A stretch of 64,000 nt of DNA from Leyella lascolaii. GTDB taxonomy: Bacteria; Bacteroidota; Bacteroidia; Bacteroidales; Bacteroidaceae. Each line of letters begins with the position of its first letter. The first letter of the stretch is position 1. Positions 55,237-62,952 of this stretch are shown here, one piece after another. Both the position numbers and the translations under genes were made by a program. A model generated the notes under the pieces. That model was not told where the DNA came from and ran no database searches. It was given only the letters and a program-made list of their open reading frames with translations. The stretch spans positions 80,048-144,047 of the forward strand of contig NZ_LT556035.1 of the NCBI RefSeq assembly GCF_900079775.1, read 5' to 3'.

Positions 55237-56702
55237 ACAACAAGCTATATGGAAACCTGATTTTTGAGTTGTCACACGAAGGACGTAAAGGTTACTCGCT
55301 GCCTGAGAACACGTTCGGCAATTACGAATTGCCATTATGCGCACGCAGAAAAACCGACGCGGAGCTTCCGCAATGCGACGAGCTCACAGTGGTGCGGCAT
55401 TACACAAACCACAGCGAAAACAATTTCGGTGTGAACAACGGATTCTATCCGCTGGGCAGCTGCACAATGAAATACAATCCGATAGTCAATGAAGAGACTG
55501 CCGCAATGCCCGGATTCGCCGCGCTCCACCCGCTTCAGCCGGCAGAGACATGCCAAGGCGCGCTTGAGGCTTACTACAACATGCAGAAGGCACTGTCCGA
55601 CATAACAGGTCTGAGCGAGTTCACTCTCAATCCGTTTGCCGGAGCACACGGTGAGCTGACAGGTCTTATGATTATCCGTGCCTACCATCAGCACAACAAA
55701 GACCATAAGCGCACGAAGGTTCTCGTGCCCGACTCAGCCCACGGCACCAACCCCGCATCTGCCGCAGTGTGCGGTCTGGAAGTGGTGGAAGTGAAAAGCA
55801 CGCCAGACGGACTTGTAGATGTGGACGACCTGAAAACACATCTTGATGACACCATCGCTGCAATGATGATGACCAACCCCAACACCCTCGGTCTGTTCGA
55901 AAGCGATATTCCAGAGATAGCACGTCTCGTACACGAGTGCGGAGCACTAATGTATTACGACGGAGCCAACCTCAATCCTATGCTTGGAGCATGTCGTCCG
56001 GGTGACATGGGATTCGACGTCATGCACATAAACCTTCACAAGACATTCTCCACCCCTCACGGAGGAGGCGGTCCGGGCTCCGGTCCTGTGGGCGTAGGCA
56101 AGGGTCTCGAGCAGTTCCTGCCACGTCCGAGAGTGGTTAAGGACGGCTCTGAATACAAAATGGACACAGAATATGCCGGCATCAGCGTGGGAGAGTTTCT
56201 CGGCAACTTCGCAACAATGCTGCGCGCATACACATACATCCTGTCGCTCGGCAAGGAGAACCTGCCTATGGTAGGACCGCTCGCTACACTCAACGCAAAC
56301 TACATCAAGGAATCGCTCAAGGACGCATACGAACTGCCTATCACAGGAGTCTGCAAACACGAATTTGTGTTCAACGGTCTTAAAGACAAGAGCACGGGCG
56401 TAACTACAATGGATGTGGCAAAACGTCTGCTCGACTATGGATACCACGCACCGACCATCTACTTCCCTCTTCTCTTCCATGAGGCAATGATGATAGAGCC
56501 GACCGAGAACGAGAGTATCGACACGCTCGACTGCTTCATCGACGTCATGCACCGCATAGCAAGGGAAGCCGCGGAGACGCCGGATATTGTCAAGACCGCC
56601 CCGCACAACACTCCTATAGGGCGTGTTGATGATGTCTTGGCTGCAAAACATCCGATACTGACATACAAGCAGATGATTTCAGATACACAGGACAATGGTT
56701 AA
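55233..56702 (+). CDS. gcvPB: Glycine dehydrogenase (P-protein) subunit 2
   Basis: A 489-residue catalytic half of the split P-protein. The PLP lysine is K270 in MHINLHKTFSTPHGGGGPGS. It also contains GFYPLGSCTMKYNPIVNE, PFAGAHGELTGLMIIRAYH and PDSAHGTNPASAAVCG. PLP bound here forms the external aldimine with glycine. It overlaps gcvPA by four bases and lpd by eight, so the three proteins are translationally coupled, in keeping with fixed proportions. Confidence 0.95.
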   Translation: MNNKLYGNLIFELSHEGRKGYSLPENTFGNYELPLCARRKTDAELPQCDELTVVRHYTNHSENNFGVNNGFYPLGSCTMKYNPIVNEETAAMPGFAALHPLQPAETCQGALEAYYNMQKALSDITGLSEFTLNPFAGAHGELTGLMIIRAYHQHNKDHKRTKVLVPDSAHGTNPASAAVCGLEVVEVKSTPDGLVDVDDLKTHLDDTIAAMMMTNPNTLGLFESDIPEIARLVHECGALMYYDGANLNPMLGACRPGDMGFDVMHINLHKTFSTPHGGGGPGSGPVGVGKGLEQFLPRPRVVKDGSEYKMDTEYAGISVGEFLGNFATMLRAYTYILSLGKENLPMVGPLATLNANYIKESLKDAYELPITGVCKHEFVFNGLKDKSTGVTTMDVAKRLLDYGYHAPTIYFPLLFHEAMMIEPTENESIDTLDCFIDVMHRIAREAAETPDIVKTAPHNTPIGRVDDVLAAKHPILTYKQMISDTQDNG

Positions 56703-58056
56703 AACTGATCTTATAATAATAGGTAGCGGTCCGGGCGGATACCGTTCGGCATGCTATGCCGCCGCACGCGGACTGTCGGTCACTGTATTTGAATCGGCAG
56801 AGGCAGGCGGAACATGTCTCAACTGCGGCTGTATACCGACAAAATCACTGTGCCGCAACGCCGAGGTTATAGACACTCTGCGCGACGCATCCGCTTTAGG
56901 ACTCGAATCGCTGAGCTACTCTCTCGACTTCGGAAAGATAATGGAGCGTAAGAACTCTGTAGTAGCGCAGCTGCGCAACGGTGTCGAGACAATCATGAGG
57001 ACACCGGGAATAACGTTTGTCAACAAGAAAGCCAAACTGACATCCGGACACACTGTGGTCACGGATGAGGAAGAATACACTGCCGGTGACATCATAATCG
57101 CCACGGGCTCGCACGCAAAGATTCCACCGATAAAGGGCGCGCAGCTCCAAGGAGTCGTCACTTCCACCGAACTGCTCGACATCCCCTCCGTTCCCAAACG
57201 TCTGTGCATAGTAGGCGCAGGAGTGATAGGCATGGAGTTCGCCTCAGCTTTCAGCAGTTTCGGGAGTGAGGTTACGGTAGTGGAGTTTATGAAAGAGGCA
57301 CTTCCGACACTCGACAGCGACATAGCCAAACGTCTGCGCCAGACAATAGGCAAGCGCGGAGTGACCTTCCACATGCAGACTGCCGTGAAAGAGATAGAGG
57401 AGAAAACAGACAGCTGCGGAGCACGGGTCCTCAACGTGATAACAGACAAAAAGGGCAAAACTCTTGAAGTGGAGGCGGACACAGTGCTCATAGCCACGGG
57501 ACGCTCGGCAAACACCGACGGCCTCGGACTCGAGGAGGCAGGCATCGAGTACGACTCCAAAGGCATACATACAGATGATGATTTCGCCACCAACGTGCCT
57601 CACATATATGCCATAGGCGACGTTAACGGGAAGTGCATGCTTGCCCATGCCGCCACGTTTCAAGGCATACATGTTGTGAACCACATACTCGGAACACCAG
57701 ACGGGATACGTCCGGACATAATGCCTTCGGCTATATTCACCAATCCTGAAGCCGCATCCGTAGGACTGAGCGAGGACCGGTGCAAAGAGCTCGGACTGGA
57801 ATACACATGCAAGAAGGGCTTCTTCAGGTCAAACGGAAAGGCTCTCGCCATGAACGAGACTGACGGAATGGTGAAACTCATAAGCGATTCCGACGGCAGG
57901 ATAATAGGATGTCACATGTTCGGAGCGCACGCTTCCGACATGGTTCAGGAGATAACGGCACTTATGAACGCTGGTGTCACGACCAGCCGCCTTGCTGAAA
58001 TAATACACATCCACCCCACTCTCTCCGAGATACTTTGCGACATGTGTCTCGGCTGA
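56695..58056 (+). CDS. lpd: Dihydrolipoyl dehydrogenase (L-protein)
   Basis: A 453-residue class I pyridine-nucleotide disulfide oxidoreductase. The FAD motif is IIIGSGPGGYRSACYAA. The redox pair is C41/C46 in GGTCLNCGCIPTKSL, and the NAD motif is CIVGAGVIGMEFASAFS. The dimer-interface catalytic His-Glu pair is in IIHIHPTLSEILCD. It reoxidises dihydrolipoyl-H-protein. Its place at the end of the gcv cluster makes it the dedicated E3, although it may also serve other lipoyl complexes. Confidence 0.95.
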   Translation: MVKTDLIIIGSGPGGYRSACYAAARGLSVTVFESAEAGGTCLNCGCIPTKSLCRNAEVIDTLRDASALGLESLSYSLDFGKIMERKNSVVAQLRNGVETIMRTPGITFVNKKAKLTSGHTVVTDEEEYTAGDIIIATGSHAKIPPIKGAQLQGVVTSTELLDIPSVPKRLCIVGAGVIGMEFASAFSSFGSEVTVVEFMKEALPTLDSDIAKRLRQTIGKRGVTFHMQTAVKEIEEKTDSCGARVLNVITDKKGKTLEVEADTVLIATGRSANTDGLGLEEAGIEYDSKGIHTDDDFATNVPHIYAIGDVNGKCMLAHAATFQGIHVVNHILGTPDGIRPDIMPSAIFTNPEAASVGLSEDRCKELGLEYTCKKGFFRSNGKALAMNETDGMVKLISDSDGRIIGCHMFGAHASDMVQEITALMNAGVTTSRLAEIIHIHPTLSEILCDMCLG

Positions 58057-58070
58057 CCGTAACTCACATA

Positions 58071-58126
58071 TGTCCGGCTACGGATACAGGACGTGCACAT
58101 GACACGCCTGTAGCTGCAGCCGGACA
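58071..58126 (+). terminator. Terminator of the glycine-cleavage cluster
   Basis: A 9-bp outer stem, TGTCCGGCT at 58071-58079 and its complement at 58118-58126, with a secondary ACAGG/CCTGT stem inside, followed by TTTTTTC. Confidence 0.8.
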
Positions 58127-58198
58127 TTTTTTCACGTCCCCAGATTCTGATTTCATCAAAGAAACACATTTGTTTCTTACCAATGTTTTTTATTTTTT

Positions 58199-58396
58199 AA
58201 TAAAACAGGCTGCACTCGGCAATCTGAAAGCAAGCTTTCATTGTGCTCGTTGACACTGCTTTTAAATAAAACAGGCTGCACTCGACAATCTGAAAGCAAG
58301 CTTTCATTGTGCTCATTGGCACTGCTTTTAAATAAAACAGGCTGCACCCGACAATCTGAAAGCAAGCTTTCATTGCGCTCGTTGGCACTGTTTTAT
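58199..58396 (+). repeat. Tandem 66-bp repeat array upstream of htpG
   Basis: Three units of exactly 66 bp (58199-58264, 58265-58330, 58331-58396). Each holds CTGCACTCGG (CTGCACCCGA in the third), a palindrome TGAAAGC-AA-GCTTTCA, a CTCGTTG-like block and a degenerate CACTGCTTTTAAAT where the lepA array has TATCTTTGCATAA. They are oriented toward htpG. Ungapped comparison with the lepA unit gives about 40 identities in 66 by hand count. Confidence 0.9.
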
Positions 58397-58435
58397 AACA
58401 AGGCAAGACATTGATGCCTGTATTTCGTTTGGCAC

Positions 58436-58443
58436 AATATTTG
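58436..58443 (+). promoter_or_regulatory. Weak -7 element of htpG
   Basis: AATATTTG followed by C, one mismatch to TAnnTTTG, with a TTG at 58411-58413 at a 22-base spacing. It lies 45 bases upstream of the htpG ATG and just past the 66-bp array. Confidence 0.4.
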
Positions 58444-58488
58444 CATAATCAACGGCAGAAGAAATCAGTTAAAAAACATATTCACATT

Positions 58489-60543
58489 ATGCAGAAAGGA
58501 AATATAGGGGTTACGACAGAGAACATCTTCCCCGTGATAAAAAAGTTTCTCTATTCCGATCATGAGATATTCCTGCGCGAGATGGTGTCAAACGCTGTAG
58601 ACGCGACACAGAAAATCAAGACACTGGCAGAGCGCGGTGACTTCAGCGGAGAGCTCGGAGATCTGACCGTACGGATAAGTCTCGACGCCGACAAAGGCAC
58701 ACTGACATTCAGCGACAACGGCATCGGTATGACCGAAGAGGAGATAGACAAATACATCAATCAGATAGCCTTCTCCGGCGTAAACGATTTCCTCGACAAA
58801 TATAAGGATAATGCCAACGCCATAATAGGACACTTCGGCCTCGGCTTCTACTCGTCGTTCATGGTGAGCAAGAAGGTGGAGATTGTCACGAAGAGCTACA
58901 AGGAAGGCTCCAAGGCAGTGAAATGGAGCTGCGACGGAAGCCCTGAGTTTGAAATCACAGATGCCGAGAAAGAGACCCGCGGCTCAGACATCATACTATA
59001 CATAGATGACGACTGCAAGGAGTTCCTCGACAAATACAAGATTCAGGAACTGCTCAACAAGTACTGCAAATTCATGCCTGTGCCAGTGGCATTCGGTAAA
59101 AAGACCGAGTGGAAAGACGGAAAACAGGTGGATACTGCCGAGGACAACATCATCAACAGCGTGGAACCGTTGTGGACAAAAGCCCCGAGCACACTGAAAG
59201 ACGAGGACTACAAGTCGTTCTACCGCACTCTATATCCAATGCAGGACGAACCGTTGTTCTGGATACACCTCAACGTTGACTATCCGTTCAACCTCACCGG
59301 AATACTGTATTTCCCCCGAATACACTCCAATCTCGAACTGCAGCGCAACAAGATACAGCTCTACTGCAATCAGGTTTTCGTCACCGATCAGGTGGAAGGC
59401 ATAGTTCCTGAGTTCCTCACACTGCTCCACGGAGTGATCGACTCTCCGGACATTCCGCTCAACGTAAGCCGTTCTTATCTGCAGAGCGATGCCAACGTGA
59501 AGAAGATATCAACCTATATCACAAAGAAGGTTGCCGACCGTCTGAACAGCATCTTCCAGGAAAACCGCAAGGAATATGAGGAGAAATGGGACTCACTGAA
59601 GATATTCATAAACTACGGTATGCTCTCCAAGGACGACTTCTACGACCGCGCGAAGGACTTCGCACTGTTCAAGGATACCGACGGAAAGTACTTCACTTAC
59701 GACGAATACAAGACGCTCATCAAGGAAAACCAGACCGACAAGGACGGTCAGACAGTATATCTGTATGCCAACGACAAGGAAGGTCAGTACAGCTACATCG
59801 AAGCTGCGAAGGCTAAGGGATACAGTGTGCTGCTGCTCGACGGACAGCTTGACGTGCCTATGATATCCATGCTGGAGCAGAAATTTGAGAAGAGCCGCTT
59901 CACACGTGTGGACAGCGACACCATCGACCGTCTGATAATAAAGGATGAGAACAAGGACTCCGACCTCGATTCTGACAGCAGCGACAATCTGTCACAGGTG
60001 TTCCGGTCGCAGATGCCTAAGCTCGACAAGACCGAGTTCAACATCGAAGTTCAGGCTCTCGGCGACCAGACGCTGCCGGTGCTCATTACACAGAGCGAAT
60101 ACATGAGGCGTATGAAAGACATCAGCCAGTATCAGACGGGCATGGCATTCTATGCTCAGATGCCTGACTCTTACACCATAGTGCTCAACAGCGACCACAA
60201 GCTCATAAAGAGCATACTTGAGGATGAGAAGGCAAAATGCGCCGAACAGCTCAAGCCCGTCGACAGCGAGATAAAGGGACTTGAGGCTCGTCTCGCCGCG
60301 CTCCGTCAGACACAGAACGGCAAAAAGCCAGAGGAAATAACCCAGGAGGAGAAAGACGATGTCAAGAACACGGAGAAGTCGGTTGCCGAGCAGCGCGACA
60401 AGAAGAAGCAGATTATTGCCGACTACGCAAAGGACAACAGAATAGTGCATCAGCTCATAGACCTTGCGCTGCTTCAGAACGGCATGCTCAAGGGCGCGGC
60501 TCTCGACTCGTTCCTCAAACGTTCGGTCGACCTTATCGGCTGA
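58489..60543 (+). CDS. htpG: Molecular chaperone HtpG (Hsp90)
   Basis: A 684-residue bacterial Hsp90. The start MQKGNIGVTTENIFPVIKKF is typical, so the longer frame from 58411 is rejected. The N-terminal GHKL ATPase shows the Asn helix FLREMVSNAVDATQKI, DNGIGMTEEE and GHFGLGFYSSFMVS. The middle domain carries NVSRSYLQSDANVKKIS and the C-terminus is a helical dimerisation region with a Lys/Glu-rich stretch (EEITQEEKDDVKNTEKSV). It stands alone, between the 66-bp repeat array and a strong terminator. Expected to be stress-related, but no known heat-shock element was seen. Confidence 0.97.
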   Translation: MQKGNIGVTTENIFPVIKKFLYSDHEIFLREMVSNAVDATQKIKTLAERGDFSGELGDLTVRISLDADKGTLTFSDNGIGMTEEEIDKYINQIAFSGVNDFLDKYKDNANAIIGHFGLGFYSSFMVSKKVEIVTKSYKEGSKAVKWSCDGSPEFEITDAEKETRGSDIILYIDDDCKEFLDKYKIQELLNKYCKFMPVPVAFGKKTEWKDGKQVDTAEDNIINSVEPLWTKAPSTLKDEDYKSFYRTLYPMQDEPLFWIHLNVDYPFNLTGILYFPRIHSNLELQRNKIQLYCNQVFVTDQVEGIVPEFLTLLHGVIDSPDIPLNVSRSYLQSDANVKKISTYITKKVADRLNSIFQENRKEYEEKWDSLKIFINYGMLSKDDFYDRAKDFALFKDTDGKYFTYDEYKTLIKENQTDKDGQTVYLYANDKEGQYSYIEAAKAKGYSVLLLDGQLDVPMISMLEQKFEKSRFTRVDSDTIDRLIIKDENKDSDLDSDSSDNLSQVFRSQMPKLDKTEFNIEVQALGDQTLPVLITQSEYMRRMKDISQYQTGMAFYAQMPDSYTIVLNSDHKLIKSILEDEKAKCAEQLKPVDSEIKGLEARLAALRQTQNGKKPEEITQEEKDDVKNTEKSVAEQRDKKKQIIADYAKDNRIVHQLIDLALLQNGMLKGAALDSFLKRSVDLIG

Positions 60544-60605
60544 TTGCACCTTATGAACAGACATTGTGCGCGGCGGTAATGCCACTGGCGCATACAGACA
60601 TAACC

Positions 60606-60637
60606 CCCGGACTGTCTTCACCACACGACAGTCCGGG
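60606..60637 (+). terminator. Terminator of htpG
   Basis: A perfect 11-bp stem, CCCGGACTGTC at 60606-60616 and its complement at 60627-60637, followed by CTTTTTTAT. One of the strongest terminators in the window. Confidence 0.88.
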
Positions 60638-60756
60638 CTTTTTTATGTCCGGATCAGTTTGGCACCAATACGTGACAGCACACCGCATACAACACGATTC
60701 ATGGCATCTGTCTGCACACGACAGCAAGTACATGCCGTCAGGCAATACAGCCCTAA

Positions 60757-61172
60757 ATGCATATTTATGCGTTTCTGTCAGTAAAATATTTTGACATTTG
60801 AAATCAGAGAAATAGGTTCTGCTGACCACCGTAAACCATATTTCCTCTTCACTTCCGGTCTTTTACAACGTTAAAAACACCGTTTTACAGTCCATTCCCT
60901 ACACCATCTGTTTACAGAAAAGCCTTTATCGTCACGTCACAAAGGCGTTCCCGTCCTGCGGAACAGGCTTTTTCATGATGCGGAAAAGCCTTTCCTGTGT
61001 CATGAAAGAGCCCGTTTCACATTATCATAACACACATATTCCGGTACTGAGACAGGCAAAGCACTGACTGTCAAAGCATTGCAACATTCCCTCAAAACTC
61101 GCGTATTTGTGGCAGAATAAGCATCGCCGTCAGAAAACCGCGCTCTCGCGGAGTTGTCGATGTATGATTATG
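60757..61172 (+). repeat. Dispersed composite repeat, copy 4 (modules A, B, C)
   Basis: Module A at 60757-60822 (GCATATTTATGCGTTTCTGT, then CAGTAAAATATTTTGACA). Module B at about 60957-61014 is an inverted repeat (GGCTTTTTCATGATGCGGAA then AAGCC). Module C at 61099-61172 (GCGTATTTGTGGCAGAATAA, then CTCGCGGAGTTGTCGATGTA). Order and spacing match copy 2. The gap to the tolC gene contains no convincing gene. Confidence 0.65.
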
Positions 61173-61527
61173 CAAAGCCAATTTGGAATTGCATAAATAT
61201 TCAATCAGTAGAAGTGCAGGTGTGCGGCATGTTCTCAGGCGGGACACAACAAGAGATGACACATATTATTGAAGTATCTGCCGTTCATTCACAACCGTCA
61301 TTCACTGATGTAAGAAGATGTCATACACTGCAGACGCGCAACTGTTCTGATATACTGTATCATCATCACATCGCCTCTGCTTACGCCTCTTCATAATATC
61401 ACACACATTGCGCTATATATCCGTATTTACACAACATTACACCCATAATATATCCCTTATATACAGAAACGGAAAATATGAACATACAGTGCGAAAATGT
61501 CATAACGCTCATAAGCACGAAACAGCC

Positions 61528-61535
61528 TACCTTTG
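61528..61535 (+). promoter_or_regulatory. -7 element of the efflux operon
   Basis: TACCTTTG followed by C, 25 bases upstream of the ATG at 61560. Confidence 0.6.
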
Positions 61536-61559
61536 CAGCGGATAAATGAAATAAAAAAC

Positions 61560-62882
61560 ATGAAGAGACTATTATCAACACTTGCGTTCGCCTGTACGCT
61601 TTTCACCATTAAAGCACAGGACACACTGACGCTGGAACAATGCATCCGCATTGGCATTGAGAACAACCTGTCGCTGCGAACAAAGCGCAACGATGTAATG
61701 AAAGGTAAGCACAGCATCTCCGAGAACCGCGCACGGCTGCTGCCGCAAATCAACGCGGTAGTGTCTATGAGCGACAACTTCAATCCGCCGGTGTCTGTCA
61801 CAGACGGTTCAGCCTACGGCAACAAGTATAATGTGACAAAGACTCTGCAATATAACGCCTCGGCGGGAATAAAGCTGCAGATGCCTCTCTATAATCAGAC
61901 TCTGCTCACAGCACTTGACATAACAAAGATGACGGCACGTATCAACCGGCTGTCATACGACAAGGCGCGCAACGACCTCATAGAACAGATAACCAGTATA
62001 TACTATCTTGCACAGAGCACTGCCGAACAGATAGAAATAGTAAAAGCCAACATAGAGCGCCTGAAGGAGCTGAAGAACATCACAACGGCATTCTTCGACA
62101 ACGGCATGGCTATGGAGGTGGACGTGAAGCGCGTCAACATCAACCTCGAGAATCTGCTGGTGCAGCACGATAACGCCAAGACCATGCTCTCCCAACAACT
62201 CAACATGCTGAAGTATGTCATGGACTATCCTGCCGGCAACGACATCACTCTGACAACCGTAAACACAGAAACAGTGGAACAGGTGGAGCCTGGCGGACTC
62301 GACGAGTCGTTGCCCGAGCTACAGCAACTGAGGGAGAAGAGCGAACTTGCCGCACGCCAGCAGAAGCTTATCAGTCAAGGTTATCTGCCATCACTCACAC
62401 TGACCGGCAACTTCTCCTACTCCGCTTTTACTGACAGATTCAGCAATTGGTTTCACTCCGGACCGTCGAATCATTGGTACAACTCTTCGGGACTGGGCAT
62501 CACTCTGAACGTACCGATATTCGACGGACTCGAGAAACGCTCGAAGATACGTAAGGCAAAGCTCGACACGGAGAACGCCCGCATAGCCTACGACGATGCT
62601 CTGAAAGGTCTGCGCATGCAATATCTCAATGCCGCCGACGAGCTTACGAACAGTCGGCGCAATCTCACCAAGCAGCGCGACAACTACCGTCTTGCCGAGG
62701 ATGTGTATGCTGTCACGACCGACCGCTACCGCGAAGGCATCGCCTCAATGACCGAGGTGCTGCAGGACGAGATGCGTATGAGTGAGGCGCAGAACAACTA
62801 CGTGACTGCTCACTACAACTACCGCATAACCAGTCTGTCGTTGCTGAAACTCACAGGGCGTCTCGACTCGCTCCTAAAATGA
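61560..62882 (+). CDS. TolC-family outer-membrane efflux protein
   Basis: A 440-residue protein with a signal peptide (MKRLLSTLAFACTLFTIKAQ). It has the two-fold repeated TolC pattern: DTLTLEQCIRIGIENNLSLR at the start, long amphipathic helices with AxxxLPQINAVVSMSDNFN, and a second repeat with QKLISQGYLPSLTLTGNFSY and ITLNVPIFDGLEKRSKIRKA. TolC forms the outer-membrane channel of tripartite pumps and type I secretion. The next gene is a periplasmic adaptor, so an inner-membrane pump gene probably follows outside the window. Confidence 0.92.
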   Translation: MKRLLSTLAFACTLFTIKAQDTLTLEQCIRIGIENNLSLRTKRNDVMKGKHSISENRARLLPQINAVVSMSDNFNPPVSVTDGSAYGNKYNVTKTLQYNASAGIKLQMPLYNQTLLTALDITKMTARINRLSYDKARNDLIEQITSIYYLAQSTAEQIEIVKANIERLKELKNITTAFFDNGMAMEVDVKRVNINLENLLVQHDNAKTMLSQQLNMLKYVMDYPAGNDITLTTVNTETVEQVEPGGLDESLPELQQLREKSELAARQQKLISQGYLPSLTLTGNFSYSAFTDRFSNWFHSGPSNHWYNSSGLGITLNVPIFDGLEKRSKIRKAKLDTENARIAYDDALKGLRMQYLNAADELTNSRRNLTKQRDNYRLAEDVYAVTTDRYREGIASMTEVLQDEMRMSEAQNNYVTAHYNYRITSLSLLKLTGRLDSLLK

Positions 62883-62952
62883 ACATGTCACAGCAGTGAT
62901 TTTATTCAACATAAAATAAGATAATAAACCGACAATCCCAAAAAACAAAACA

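Noticed and set aside
61154-61396. 80-codon plus-strand frame before the tolC gene
   Set aside because: It begins inside module C of the dispersed repeat, lacks a promoter in phase and has no recognisable features.
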